A DNA stretch of 64,000 nucleotides from Merluccius polli (taxonomy: Eukaryota > Chordata > Actinopteri > Gadiformes > Merlucciidae). The notes beneath the pieces are model-generated. The model was not told the origin of the DNA. It searched no databases and was given only the letters and a program-made list of their open reading frames with translations. Positions within the stretch are counted from its first letter, which is position 1. Every line of letters starts with the position of its first letter. The stretch spans positions 480,001 through 544,000 of the forward strand of contig JAOPHQ010002276.1 in NCBI GenBank assembly GCA_030340625.1. The letters are read 5' to 3'. The translations under genes and the position numbers were made by a program. This document shows, piece by piece, positions 35,703 through 47,429 of this stretch.

Positions 35703-37824
35703 CTATGGAGTCAGAATAGTGTCATAATTCAAACCTGAAAAAAAAGGTTTCAAAGGCTTGTAAGTCTGTGTTTGAAAACTCAACACCTTGTAAAAAAGGT
35801 TTTGCACCACTGAAAAAAGAGATTATAGCCTGAAAAAAAAAAGTCAAACATCTGCAAACATGATTTTGTGTTCTATTTTATCTTCTTCATCATTTTCACC
35901 AACACATTTTCAAAGCTAAAATGTTTTCACAAACACATTTTCAAAGTTTAAAAATGTTCACCAGCGCATTTGCAGAGTTTCAAATCTGACACTGTTCTAA
36001 CAGTGTATTACTTTGTTTCCCGGTTTCGAAACCTTGTAAATGGGATTCTGCAAACAGCTGTTCAAACATTGAGAAATACGTTTTGAAAGGTTGAATATTT
36101 ATTTTTAAAAACTTGTAAAGGTGTAAATTTACACCATTGCAATGTATTTTTTCAGAACTTAATTTTCAGCACTGACTTTTCAGAGATTTGACCACACGGG
36201 CGCAAGCTTGCGAGTCACGTGATTATTGACACTGTTCTGACGCCGTTCGTTTTGAAACTCCTTTAGCGTCAAAGGTCTGAAAACGTGGTTCTGAAAAAAA
36301 GGAAAAAAAAAACCTTCCTGGGGGCGGGACCATCTTGCTCTAAACCTATTGGTTGCTCTCTGCTGAGGCACAGTCCAATCACATGCGCCGTTGACCGGGC
36401 TGTGCGGGATTGACAGTGCTCTGCCGATGACAAGAATAACAAGCGACTTGCGTGGTTGATTTTGTTGTCTATTTTCTGGAACCATGGCTGGTAGACAGGC
36501 GAGCAATTTTATTCTGTATTGTTTGCGTTCTAACCACCCGCGAGCCTCCTGCGGCTCGCCAAGCTGTCATTTGCAACACGTTCTCATCCCAACTCGTAAT
36601 ATACCGACGGTTTGTCACGCCCCTAGACGTGATACTGACGCAAAAGGTACTCCCGCGTCTGTGTGAAACGATCTGTGTGAAACAATCTCATAAACCCGTT
36701 CGCGGTGGTAAGACGAGCAGAGTCTACAGCGTCCGCTCGCAGAGCAGAGTCTACAGCGTCCGCAGTCTACTGTGAAACAATTCACTCCAAAGGGTTATGG
36801 TTAGGGCTATGGTTAGCGTAATCTATCACCGTGACCGGGTTGTTATTGGAGTGAATGGACTCTGTAGACTCTGCTGGTCTCTTACCACCACGAACGGGTT
36901 TATGAGAACCCCCAGATCGTCGGTATATTACGAGTTGGGATGAGAACGTGTTGCAAATTACAGCTTGGCGAGCCGCAGGAGGCTCGCGGGTGGTTAGAAC
37001 GCAAACAATACAGAATAAAATTGCTCGCCTGTCTACCAGCCATGGTTCCAGAAAATAGACAACAAAATCAACCACGCAAGTCGCTTGTTATTCTTGTCAT
37101 CGGCAGAGCACTGTCAATCCCGCACAGCCCGGTCAACGGCGCATGTGATTGGACTGTGCCTCAGCAGAGAGCAACCAATAGGTTTAGAGCAAGATGGTCC
37201 CGCCCCCAGGAAGGTTTTTTTTTTCCTTTTTTTCAGAACCACGTTTTCAGACCTTTGACGCTAAAGGAGTTTCAAAACGAACGGTGTCAGAACAGTGTCA
37301 ATAATCACGTGACTCGCAAGCTTGCGCCCGTGTGGTCAAATCTCTGAAAAGTCAGTGCTGAAAATTAAGTTCTGAAAAAATACATTGCAATGGTGTAAAT
37401 TTACACCTTTACAAGTTTTTAAAAATAAATATTCAACCTTTCAAAACGTATTTCTCAATGTTTGAACAGCTGTTTGCAGAATCCCATTTACAAGGTTTCG
37501 AAACCGGGAAACAAAGTAATACACTGTTAGAACAGTGTCAGATTTGAAACTCTGCAAATGCGCTGGTCAACATTTTTAAACTTTGAAAATGTGTTTGTGA
37601 AAACATTTTAGCTTTGAAAATGTGTTGGTGAAAATGATGAAGAAGATAAAATAGAACACAAAATCATGTTTGCAGATGTTTGACTTTTTTTTTTCAGGCT
37701 ATAATCTCTTTTTTCAGTGGTGCAAAACCTTTTTTACAAGGTGTTGAGTTTTCAAACACAGACTTACAAGCCTTTGAAACCTTTTTTTTCAGGTTTGAAT
37801 TATGACACTATTCTGACTCCATAG
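35703..37824. mobile_element. 2.1 kb near-perfect palindromic (foldback) element
   Basis: The left arm is 35703-36609 and the right arm 36918-37824, both 907 bp. By eye they differ at only a handful of positions, with no net indel. The centre of 308 bp keeps one smaller inverted pair (about 36695-36730 with 36864-36899). The element is flanked by GACTA direct repeats (35698-35702 and 37825-37829). Termini read CTATGGAGTCAGAATAG. Subterminal words CTGAAAAAA, CTTGTAA and TTTTCAAAG recur, and GGTGTAAATTTACACC (36120-36135) is itself palindromic. Open frames inside mirror each other between arms and show no known domain. It is probably a non-autonomous DNA transposon, but I cannot name the superfamily. 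Confidence 0.85.
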
Positions 37825-38100
37825 GACTACAAGGACACAAAGATAGTCAGAAACTCCTCATTAAAGAACAATCACTTCTTATTGACTATATTGTAACCTG
37901 TCAAAATCGCTATGTTTGGCAGCTGCTTGACCATCTATGCGTTAGTTGCCAGTATGTCGGGGCTTTAGCCCCTCCATGCACACTGAACCTCCATGCCGAC
38001 CTCCTCCTCACCACTGTTGTTCTGCTGGCTGGCAACGCTAAACATGGACATAGCATGAGGGGAGGGTCCTCTAGTCTTTCAACCACTGTGTGTGTGTGAG

Positions 38101-38105
<5 letters not shown>

Positions 38106-38140
<35 letters not shown>
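38106..38140. repeat. (GA)n microsatellite
   Basis: About 35 bp of GA dinucleotide. Confidence 0.93.
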
Positions 38141-38147
<7 letters not shown>

Positions 38148-38358
38148 GTGTGTGCATGCATGTTTGCATGTGTGTGTGCGCGCATTTGTGTGTAGTTATG
38201 TTCCAGTAGCACAGAAGTGACTCTTAAGTATGTGATGGCACTTCATCTTCCAACTGATGCCCAGCCACAGCAGAATGCTAATGGCTGCTTCTCTACACAA
38301 AGAGCTGTTTGCTTCTGGGTGTGTCTGCTTGTGCATATGGAAGTAGTCTGTGTATGCA

Positions 38359-38474
<116 letters not shown>

Positions 38475-38764
38475 TATGTTTGTGTGTTTGTGTGTGTATG
38501 TGTGTGTGTGTGGATCTGAAGGTCACAGCTGTCTGAAAGACACCAGGGGTGTCAGCAACAACACAAGCTGGCAATGCCATCTATCACCTTACCATGCCCT
38601 TAACTTACTCCACCCTCAGCTGCTCCACCTTCTCCTTCCCTCCTCTTCTCCTCCTCTACACTCCCTTTTTCACCTCTCTGTCCATCCTATCCATGATCCC
38701 CCTTTTTCTGTTCCTCTGCTTTTTAAGTATTCATGGACATTCTGCCGCTAACCATCTGACAAGA

Positions 38765-39650
38765 GAGAATTAGGATGAGAATTCGCAGAATTAGGACGAT
38801 ACCCATGTATTATCATTATCAATTCAACATAGAGGATTTAAATGTTATCATCACGTAAAAGAAAGTGACCCTGACACGCTCCATAACAAAAACTCACCAA
38901 TAGAGAGACTCGAGAGAAATGCCCCCTCTTGCCAGCTGCTTCTGGGACACAAAGAGAGCCACCAGACAGAAACCCCACTAGACTAAACCAAATTATAAGA
39001 AAACAAAAAGAAAACTATCTGACACATTAGAAAGAATCAACCAAAAAACAGCCAATTAGAACGCTATTTGTCTCTAAACAGAGAATACACAGCGGCAGAA
39101 TACCTGAGGACTGTGACTGATCCAAAACTAAGGAAATCTTTGACTATGTATAGACTCAGTGAGCACAGCCTCGAGAGAGGCCGCCACAGGCAGACCTAGC
39201 TCCCAAGAGAAGGCCGACTGCCACACACTGCACACAAAATGAGGTGGAAACTGAGCTGCACTTTTTAACTACTACCTGCCAACTGTACCAAGACATCAGA
39301 GAGAAACAATTGAAAACATGACTAATAACAAAAAAAACTCCATATCTGCTGGCTGAAGTACAACAATATGCTGTGCTGATCTCTGTACATAGACATACTG
39401 TACAAACAAACAGAATTTATACCTTTAAATACATTTGTAAAAACATATAATTATAATAATTGTTGCAGTGTTTACACAGTTCCCACTAATTTGTGTTAAG
39501 TTAGTTTTACCTACTCTTATTTATATATTTGATTGCAATGTTACACAGCTCTATTTATATATTTCTTTATTCTAGTAAATCTTCTGTACATTTCTTGTTT
39601 TTATTTAACACTTGCTTTGGCAATGTAAATGTGGGCCCCTTTGAAATGAA
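38765..39650 (+). mobile_element. Decayed LINE, second copy
   Basis: It starts abruptly at AGAATTAGGACGATACCCA and follows the copy at about 24783-25900 closely. Over about 38907-39290 only about five differences are visible. Both copies carry the same stop (CTATCTGACACATTAG) and the same frame changes around the C-terminal Cys/His region. It ends with CTTGCTTTGGCAATGTAAAT. It is 5' truncated relative to the other copy. Confidence 0.8.
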
Positions 39651-40076
39651 TTGAGAGAGAGAGAGACAGAGAGAGCGAGCGAGAGCAAGAGAGAGGGGCT
39701 AATAACCATTGGGTCCATGTCCAAATGCACACGTGTGCAGGCTCACCACAACAGGCGTGTGCAGGGTATGGACTTCAGCACTAGGACTTCAGCATGCAAC
39801 AGGTAAGGGCTACTGGGTGTGTAGGTTTTATTTTATAGCCTTCCTCGTTGTGGCAGTCAGCTTGTGTTCTCTCTCTTCACCTAGGTCACTCACATCCTTG
39901 GAGACTGGTATTAGTGTTTTTAAAGGCTCATTGTAGAGAAAAGAAAAACGACTTGAAGAGAAACACATGACTTTACTTGACTTGTAGACAGAGTGTGTGT
40001 GTGTTTGTGTGTGTGTATGTGTTCACAAGTAGCCTTTACAAAAATACAAGGAGTGAGGGACAGTTTACATGTGTGC

Positions 40077-40078
<2 letters not shown>

Positions 40079-40123
<45 letters not shown>

Positions 40124-40145
40124 AATGTGTGTGTGCGTGTGTGTG
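40079..40145. repeat. (GT)n microsatellite
   Basis: About 65 bp of GT dinucleotide with ATGAA and GC interruptions. Confidence 0.93.
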
Positions 40146-40639
40146 CATCTGTAGCATCTGGACTAATTTTGTTTGACTTTTGTGTTGTAATATTATTTGT
40201 ATTCCTTAAACATACCGGGCCAAAACTAACTATTTAATTAAGCCCGAGGTACAGGACTTCATGTGATAGCGTATGATATGTTTTGATTTTATTTGTTGAT
40301 TTGAATATGCGCATTCCGCTGTTGATCAATTTGTGTTTGGGATATAAATTGTTGATGAGGGGATATAAATGAGTTGTATTAACTGATTAACCATTTTTGT
40401 TAAATAAATAAAAAAGTGCATACCAGTAAATATGTTTTGTTATTATTGTTCAATGTAAGGATTTATGTAAATGAATATGTAAATGCATAAGTCCTTTGTA
40501 TGGTTGACTAACAGAGTAACCTAACCCATGTTAGATACAAAAAAATGAATTCTCTGGTAGGCACATCCTACCTGGCACCCCATATAGTCTTAAGTTAAAA
40601 CTGTTACATAAAAAATGAATACAACTCGCCACCACCCTT

Positions 40640-41640
40640 CAGTGGCGCCTACAGTACCACCACAACACGGTTCTTAAGGATGTACGTACAGCATTTATTC
40701 CTTTTGGGAACACTGTAGACCACCTACAGGCAGAGCTTTTTAAATACAGCAAAGTATTAGATGAAGTATCTGTTGACATGGCCACTCTCAGACAAAATTC
40801 ACTGCATAAAGCTTCTCTGGTATCTACCTCTTTGCAGACCACTGAAGAACATGCTTACACCTCAAAATAGCCAGTGACAGTCCCTGCTGTTGCCACCCCC
40901 TGCAGGATAAAATCCACCGTGCATCCTGGTGCTCAGGCTCATGGCCTGATAAGTCCTTCACCATCCACCTCTTCAAACCCTCTGGGTACACATGCTCATG
41001 TTGATGTAAACAGACACTTTATCGGAATGATGCCCATTAAACTGTAGTTCCCTACCTTTGGGAAAAAGGATGACAGCACTGATCCGTTCTTGCATCTTGC
41101 CAGATGCCATGATTTTCTTGCTCTAAATCCCTTGGCTGATGAAGAACTGCTTGCCATGTAATGTAATGGAACTACATGGAACAGCCAGAGATTGGTGGGA
41201 TGCGGCCCTGACCTGACATAGACAGAAAATTACGTCATTAAGTTGATTATTAAGAATATCAATCCTTTAGCCAGTAAAGAGAGAGAGCAACCACTGTTGA
41301 TGTAACCTTCTGTTACCGTCAACCAATTCCGCACCAGCTGGTGTTACCCCTGTCCCTAGAACCCTGGACAGGAAGGGCCATCCTAGACACCAGATCATCC
41401 TATATGCTGCTCAACAAGAAGCTGTGGAAAGCGGAAAAAGACCCACATGATCGGCTCAAGCATTGGACAGAATGTCCATCGTATCTGGCTGATGGTGAAG
41501 CTAAGCAGCCACTTGGTTGGAGTGAGGTTGAGTTTTGTCTATGTAACCGTTCTTATTTGATTCCTTCAGTGAAACTGCTTCATGAGACCCTTGTTTTCCC
41601 TGTGGTGTTGGGACGTGATTTCATGTACTTCAGTATATGA
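40640..41640 (+). pseudogene. Gypsy-like gag-protease remnant
   Basis: In shifting plus-strand frames I read FPTFGKKDDSTDPFLHLARC and LHGTARDWWDAAL (about 41050-41215), both characteristic of a Ty3/gypsy-type gag. NYVIKLIIKNINP follows. The 41341-41640 frame then reads GRAILDTRSSYMLLNKKLW and later FPVVLGRDFMYFS. DTRSS sits where a retropepsin has DTGSS, so the Gly of the active-site triad is Arg. Frameshifts and a stop divide gag from protease. No integrase, reverse transcriptase or LTR accompanies it. It is unrelated in sequence to the gypsy element at 45456. Confidence 0.65.
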
Positions 41641-41690
41641 AGTTCCCCAAACTATTACTGGTTTCCTCACAAATATGAGAGACATTTCTA

Positions 41691-42017
41691 CCCCAAAACT
41701 ACCCAAAACATGCCAGTACAGATACCCAAAACAACACAAATATACCAAAAACAACCCAAAACAGGCAGTACAGATACCCAAAACAGCCCAAAACTACCCA
41801 GCACAACCCCGAAGTACCCAAAACATGGCAGTACAGATACCCAAAACAACCTTAAACAACCCAAAGCTACCCAAAACAACCCAAAACATGCCAGTACAGA
41901 TACCCAAAGTACCCAAAAACAACCCAAAACTACCCAAACATGCCAGTACAGATACCCAAAACAACCCAAAACTACCCAAAACACCCCAAAACTACCCAAA
42001 TCATGCCAGTACAGATT
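41691..42017. repeat. ACCCAAAAC-rich minisatellite
   Basis: Repeated ACCCAAAACA and ATGCCAGTACAGATACCC blocks fill about 325 bp, forming higher-order units of roughly 50-70 bp. It starts 50 bp after the retropepsin remnant ends. Overlapping open frames on both strands are by-products of the repeat. Confidence 0.88.
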
Positions 42018-42174
42018 GGCTGGTGGTAAGGTCCCTGGAGGCCCAAGGAGGGGTGTTTAAGAGTTGGTACACATGTTCGGCTGGTGGTAAGGTCCCTGGA
42101 GGCCCCTGGTGGCCCCTGGAGGTAGGGGGCACCAGCCGAGCCAGAATGGCCGAATGAGTGGTGCTTAAGAATGG

Positions 42175-42250
42175 CGGGAGGGGGGGGGGGTGGCGCCGGC
42201 GCCCCATCTGCAGTACCTCTGCGCCCCACACTTTGAGAAACGCAGGGTTA
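42175..42250 (-). repeat. Possible hAT terminus
   Basis: Minus-strand sequence TGCGTTTCTCAAAGTGTGGG followed by GCGCAGAGGTAC resembles the end of hAT elements of the ZBED/Charlie kind. No partner end is found. A poly-G run is at 42180-42190. Confidence 0.35.
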
Positions 42251-42718
42251 GACCAAGGCTCACAATTTGTCTCGGATCTCTTCAAAGAACTGCCAAAGAT
42301 GGAACCTCGAACATAAATTGACATCCACTGATCATCCTCAAACAAATCTCTCAGAGAGGATGAATCAAACTCTGAAAACTATGATTCTTACGTAGAAAAC
42401 CAGCATCAACACTGGGATCACCATTTACATGAGGTAAATTTGTTTTTTCTCTAAATTCTGCAGTGCAAGAGTCAACTGGAGTCAGACCTGCAGAGTTAAA
42501 CCTGACTTGTTCCCTTCGAGGACACTTGGACATGGCTGTTCAACCACAGCAAGTGGCTCCTGACTCTGCATGCTATGACCAGTACATATTCAAGATTTAA
42601 AAGCCCTTGTCAGCAGGAATATGATAAAAGCCAGAGATAATGAAGAAACATGTATTTATAAGTATACTTTAAAATATCATATGCCTTAAAACTATACTAC
42701 TGTGTTGTGTCCTCTCTA

Positions 42719-43110
42719 AAAGCAATTGAGGTGTTAAAGAGAGAGTAGCATTAAATAGCTTCTCTTTCATGTATTGGTCAAACCACAGATCCTCAACAGA
42801 CCAACTGGTCTGTGTACCTTATAACTATCACTAATTCCTGCTGTTCACATCCCCCTCCCTGCCTCTAACCCCCCACCATTCCTGAGGGATTGATCAGGAA
42901 GCAATTGAGGTGTTGGGAGTAGCATTAAATGCCCTCCTTTTCATGTATCAATCAGACAACAAATCCTCCACAGAACAACTGGTCTGTGTGCCTTTTATTT
43001 TAACTATTACTAATTCCTGCAAGTTAATGTGATTTCACCTTCATTCTGTTCTTACACCCCTCCCTGCCAGACCTCTGCCGGCTCACTGTTCCTGAAGAGT
43101 TGATCAGGCA
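42719..43110. repeat. Diverged tandem duplication of about 190 bp
   Basis: Two consecutive blocks share AGCAATTGAGGTGTT, GTAGCATTAAAT, AACTGGTCTGTGT, CTAATTCCTGC and TTGATCAGG in the same order. The first copy is about 42721-42898, the second about 42899-43110. The copies differ by many substitutions and short indels. Confidence 0.8.
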
Positions 43111-43624
43111 TATTACGGTAACCCAATAGGAAATACGGGGGAGGCACCATTTTGTGTTGTAGAGCCTAGAGAAGGTGTGTTTACAGGTAACAATTGGAGG
43201 GCCTCAGATAGCCCTGCCCATGTCTTGTGTTTGGATATACTGTTGTATGTGAGAAATCAAGGAGGGAATGCAGGAAAAATTACCCACAAAAAAACCCACG
43301 GTGACGCTGCTCAGCCAATCAAATTTGTGTAAACAAAAGCGCGACTCTGAATACGGAGATGAGAGAGATGAGAGGTGAGTGACTACAATGGCTACAATAT
43401 AACCAACAGTAAATCGCGCAGGGTTGTTACATTTTGCTGGAATGCATTTCTCCAATGTTGCCTGAATGTATTCTCGCTGACACAGTCCATTAATTATGTT
43501 AAAAATAAGAAACATTGAAAAGTGATAAATACTAACTGGACAATCTGATCACCACTGGTTTAATTTTTAAATGACAATTCTTTTTGGCGATTGAGTGCAT
43601 GCAGGCACACAGGAAGGCCACAAG

Positions 43625-43625
43625 T

Positions 43626-43691
<66 letters not shown>
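43625..43691. repeat. (CA)n microsatellite
   Basis: About 65 bp of uninterrupted CA. Confidence 0.95.
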
Positions 43692-43694
<3 letters not shown>

Positions 43695-43923
43695 TACATA
43701 GACACATCATAATTACTGGTGATTAGATGCCTTTGACAACCACAGAGGACCCTTCAAAACAGAGCAGCATCTGGCGGAGAGATACATGTGGCTCATGGAG
43801 CACATAGGGCAGTTTCATCACACACACCATAAAGGATCTTCTCTCGCGCACAACATTGGACATCAATCATTTCAATGAAGAACTATTTCTGCTCTTATGT
43901 AATACAGAGACGCAACAGAACAG

Positions 43924-44023
43924 CCCCCCCCCCCCCCCCCCTTCGAGGTGTCCATTAACAGAAATGAATGGACTTTGCGGAAGTCTCTGCGTCATCCATT
44001 CATTTCTGTTAATGGACACCTCG
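43924..44023. repeat. Poly-C run and perfect 29-nt hairpin
   Basis: After about 18 C residues, 43944-43972 is the exact reverse complement of 43995-44023, with a 22-nt loop. The arm contains TGTCCATTAACAGAAATGAA. Perfect pairing over 29 bp suggests recent origin or an assembly fold. Confidence 0.88.
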
Positions 44024-44349
44024 TCGGGCATTATCCCTTACGTAACCTTGTTGAAATTAGCTGAAGTTGCACCGAAGAATAAAGAAACAAAACGCACCGG
44101 AGTTCAAGTCCCGTGGTGGTGAACTTTGGAGGAAGCGACTCAAAAGTACTTTGCCTGCATCAGGGCCAGCCTGCCTTATCGGTATACATGCATTTATAAT
44201 TGTGTATCAGCTTTTCTGTCATCAATCCACTGTAAAACCATCAAATGAGTCAACAAAACAACTCTGTCACATTTACTGTCACCAACTCGTCTTCACAAGA
44301 ACTGACAGTGTTTTGATTTTTCACAGATTGGCAAACAAACTCTGAAGGC

Positions 44350-44353
<4 letters not shown>

Positions 44354-44381
<28 letters not shown>

Positions 44382-44578
44382 TACACACACTCACACACAC
44401 ACACACACACACATACACAGACACACAGACACACTCCCCGGATGCATCCTATCACAGCCTGCAGGTTGGAAGCTTTCTGTAGACAGAGTGCCTGTCTCTT
44501 TCATCCTACATTGAACACACACACACACACACACCCCAACATACACATCCCAACACCCCCCCACACACACACACACAC
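44354..44578. repeat. CT and CA arrays downstream of an mgat5b exon
   Basis: CT at 44354-44378, then CA runs to about 44415, 44517-44535 and 44563-44578. On the mgat5b strand these are TG and GA tracts beginning about 15 nt after the splice donor of exon 44594-44758. Confidence 0.9.
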
Positions 44579-44593
44579 CCCAGGTACAGGTAC

Positions 44594-44758
44594 CTTCTTC
44601 TGGTCCCTCCAGCGGTGCAGCAGAGTGTTGTCCAGACGCAGGGCTGCAGTGGCCCACTGCTGGGCCAGCCGGCGCATCCGTTGCTTCATGAAGCTCAGGG
44701 ACTCCTTCCCTCCACCCACCTGCTCCAGCAACACCGACAGGTCTGTGCGGAACGCCGC
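44594..44758 (-). CDS. mgat5b: mgat5b coding exon 4 of the 6 seen: helical segment
   Basis: The donor is AAG|GTACCT. The acceptor is taken as GCGGAGCAG|GCGGCG, giving 55 codons in phase 0 that begin AAFRTDLSVLLEQVGGGKES, continue LSFMKQRMRRLAQQWATAAL and end HRWRDQKK. Human MGAT5B has the same pattern (FR, then LL, GKESL, FMK, QW, RDQK) as I recall it. An alternative acceptor three bases upstream (GCGG-AG|CAG) would add one Gln without changing phase. The polypyrimidine tract is poor (CTCTAACATCCTACCCCAAC, then GC-rich), so this acceptor looks weak. A G-rich and TG-rich tract follows the donor. Confidence 0.93.
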
Positions 44759-45455
44759 CTGCTCCGCCCGGGTTGGGGTAGGATGTTAGAGAGGAGGAGA
44801 GGAAGGGAGGTAGAGGACAAGAGGGAACGTGTCATTAAGTGATGTGTGAGAGCAGGGGCAGGCATGGGATATGAGAGATGAGAATATTATTCATATCATC
44901 TTGTTTGTTCTATTCATGACAAACCAGGCACAACTAACTAATACAGGTCCTACTCTTTTGCCGCCCCAGGCATAACCATAGCCACCTGGTAACGCAAGCA
45001 TCTTGAGAACTGTCCTAATGTTAACACATACCACCACACATATTATTAATTGTTAATATTTGATGAAGACCGGATCCCTGAAACACCCAATGAGTCAGGG
45101 ACTAGGGGTTTGTTTGTTTCATAGTTCACACAAATCATAACATCCTGATAAGGAGGAAACTCTTTTTTCTCTTTGGGAAAAAACAACAAATAACTAAACA
45201 AATTGGTGCATGATGCAGATAAATTGTGATGCACAGTAGACGACATCCAGTCTTATTCGTAACTAAACAGAGGGCTATCTTAGTTTGATTATACAGGGGC
45301 TCAACTTTCAATGGCTCATACTGCTGTTGAAGAAATAACATGCATGCTAGACAATGAATAACATGACTTGAGTCCTGGATACTGCAAATAAACGACATCA
45401 ACAACAACAGCAGCAGCTTGCAATAGGAAGGTATGGTTTATTTTACAGGGACAGT

Positions 45456-45847
45456 TGTGACAACCCGCTCCCCACCAGGGGGACCCGGGGGCTAGTGGTG
45501 GACGGGGTGTACCGCCGCCATCCACTAGCTGGCTGCAGAGAGCACCACTTTCCTCCCCGTAATCAGCCAGATGGGGGACACCTGGCCGGGGTAAGGAAAC
45601 GAGTGGGCAGACAGCTTAAAAGGAGGCCAAAGACTCACTCCGGCAGAGGGTGGAACAACGGTCCAGGAGGAGGAGGCCGTTGACAGAGACAATATTACTT
45701 GTGGCTCACGGAGTCCAATGTATGTTTTCTGTATTCCTTGTTCACTATACTGAATGTGTGTGAATAAATGCCTATTAAGGCTTACCCTGAATCCAGTGCG
45801 TGGTACTTACCGTGAGGACACAGCCACTTAGGTAACGGGTTGCCACA
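45456..45847 (+). repeat. 5' LTR of the gypsy element
   Basis: It begins TGTGACAACCCG and ends GTTGCCACA. It holds a TATA-like CTTAAAAGG (about 45615) and AATAAATGCC (about 45763). It is nearly identical to the right LTR. Confidence 0.93.
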
Positions 45848-45849
45848 TA

Positions 45850-45866
45850 TGGTGGAGAATGCGGGC
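45850..45866 (+). promoter_or_regulatory. Likely tRNA primer-binding site
   Basis: TGGTGGAGAATGCGGGC starts two bases inside the left LTR, at the position of a minus-strand primer site and with the TGG complementary to a tRNA CCA end. The primer tRNA is not identified. Confidence 0.5.
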
Positions 45867-45912
45867 ATTGTGAACCCACTACAAATCACGGTAGAGTACC
45901 CGCCCAACCATC

Positions 45913-47428
45913 ATGCAGAACCCCGACGGGGCCGCGGCCGTGGCTGCCCAGCGACAGCAGCAGCTACAAGGGCAGGCCGTCGCCATACAACGGGATACAG
46001 CGGAGCGTATTGCCCTGCTCCGAGAAGCAGTGCTCCGACTCACCCAGCACGCCATCCACGACTCCCCGACCGCCGCCTTGACCAGTCGGCTCACCAAGCT
46101 CGGCCCAGAAGACGACGTGGAAGCATACCTGGAGGTATTCGAGCGGACTGCCCGGAGGGAGAGCTGGCCGGAGGACCAGTGGGCCCACATCCTGTCGCCG
46201 TTCCTCACCGGACCCGCACAGCAGGCAAGCCAGGACCTTTCAGCCGAGACCGCCAGCCAGTATCCCGCCCTCAAGCAGGCGATACTGGCCTACTACGGGC
46301 ACAACCTCGCGGCCAGGGCCCAACGCTTCCACGACTGGCGATTCGACATCAGGGGTCCGGTACGGACACAGATCGCCCAGCATGGCCGCCTAGTGCGAAG
46401 GTGGCTGGCGACAGGCGAGGGACCCAGCCCGCTTAACAGGGTACTCATTGACAATACCATTCGCCAGCTTCTGCCAGATGCCCGAAGGATCCTGGCCCAC
46501 CATCACCCCGACACGGTGGATGATCTGGTCCGGCAGCTGGAGAACTGGCAGGTGGCCCAGCAGCTGAGCGACAGTCCCCGGACCACCCCTCGACCTACAG
46601 AGACCCGCCGAGACCGACGGGGACCCACGACCTCGCCGCAGACACCACCACCAGAACCGCCGATCGTGGCCCAGGAGGGCCGCGAGGGGAGGCGGTGCTA
46701 CACCTGCGGTCAGACCGGCCATATCGCCAGATACTGTACCGGAGACCGGGAGGTGTCGATGCCGTCGGCCTACGTGGACGAGGGGACGCGCCGACCCTGC
46801 ATGCTGGCCACCTGTTTGGCGCAGGGGATGACAGGGGTCCCGACAATACCAGCGCAGGTCATGAACCAGGACACGCAGGCTCTCCTGGACACAGGCAGCG
46901 TGGTAACCCTTCTCCGCCCTGACCTGGCGGGGGGAAAGGAGGGGGAACCAATGGAAGTCGCCTGTGTCCACGGGGACTCCCGTACCTACGGGACCTGCCA
47001 CGTGGTCATCCGGACCCCCACTGCCAGGGCAGGGATTGTGCCCCACCTGCCGGTACCGCTCCTGATCGGACAGGGGTCCGAGGGGAACGGTCCCTCGCCA
47101 CCGGGTTCCCCGATCCCCACGGCAGGGGGGTCCGCCCGGGCCGGATCGCAGGGGCCTCCCCCAGGCACCACGGACACCCTGACGGCGTCTGAGCGGAACT
47201 ACCCACCCGAGGGTCCCGAGAGTTCCCCCCTCACCGAGTTCTCGGACTTCTTACCGGCAGGGGGGGAAGGGTCTGCTCGGGCGGGCCAGTTCGCCAGCGG
47301 CCAACTCCAGGACGACGCACTAAAGCATACCTGGAGCCAAGTCCTCGCCCATGACGGACAAACCCGGGAATCAGTGAGTTGCTTACCGCACCCACATTTT
47401 AGCACCAGGGGGGGCTGCTCTACCGGGT
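45913..47428 (+). pseudogene. gag-protease of the gypsy element
   Basis: A frame of 505 codons opens at ATG 45913 (MQNPDGAAAVAAQRQQQ). About residues 50-120 form a gag helical region (EDDVEAYLEVFERTARRESW, YPALKQAILAYYG). A CCHC zinc knuckle, CYTCGQTGHIARYC, lies at about residue 262. A retropepsin site reads ALLDTGSVVTLL at about 319. The spacer before it and the Pro/Gly-rich part after it are less conserved. The frame ends in family-unlike residues after the G run at about 47411-47417; the next frame takes up the polyprotein, so a single-base length change in the G run is the likely cause. Confidence 0.85.
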
Positions 47429-47429
47429 A

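Noticed and set aside
36790..36830. Telomere-like GGTTAGGG words in the palindrome centre
   Set aside because: Only two or three imperfect copies; not an interstitial telomere.
36180..37347. Mirrored open frames of 97-135 codons in the 2.1 kb palindrome
   Set aside because: The same sequence appears on both strands because the arms are inverted copies; no known domain, no codon bias, and breaks at ordinary positions.
41582..42157. 191-codon frame beginning MRPLFSLWCWDV
   Set aside because: It starts in another frame of the retropepsin relic and continues through the ACCCAAAAC minisatellite.
45840..47206. Minus-strand and alternate-frame open frames across the gypsy gag region
   Set aside because: Shadows of the GC-rich gag frame; none has a recognisable motif.
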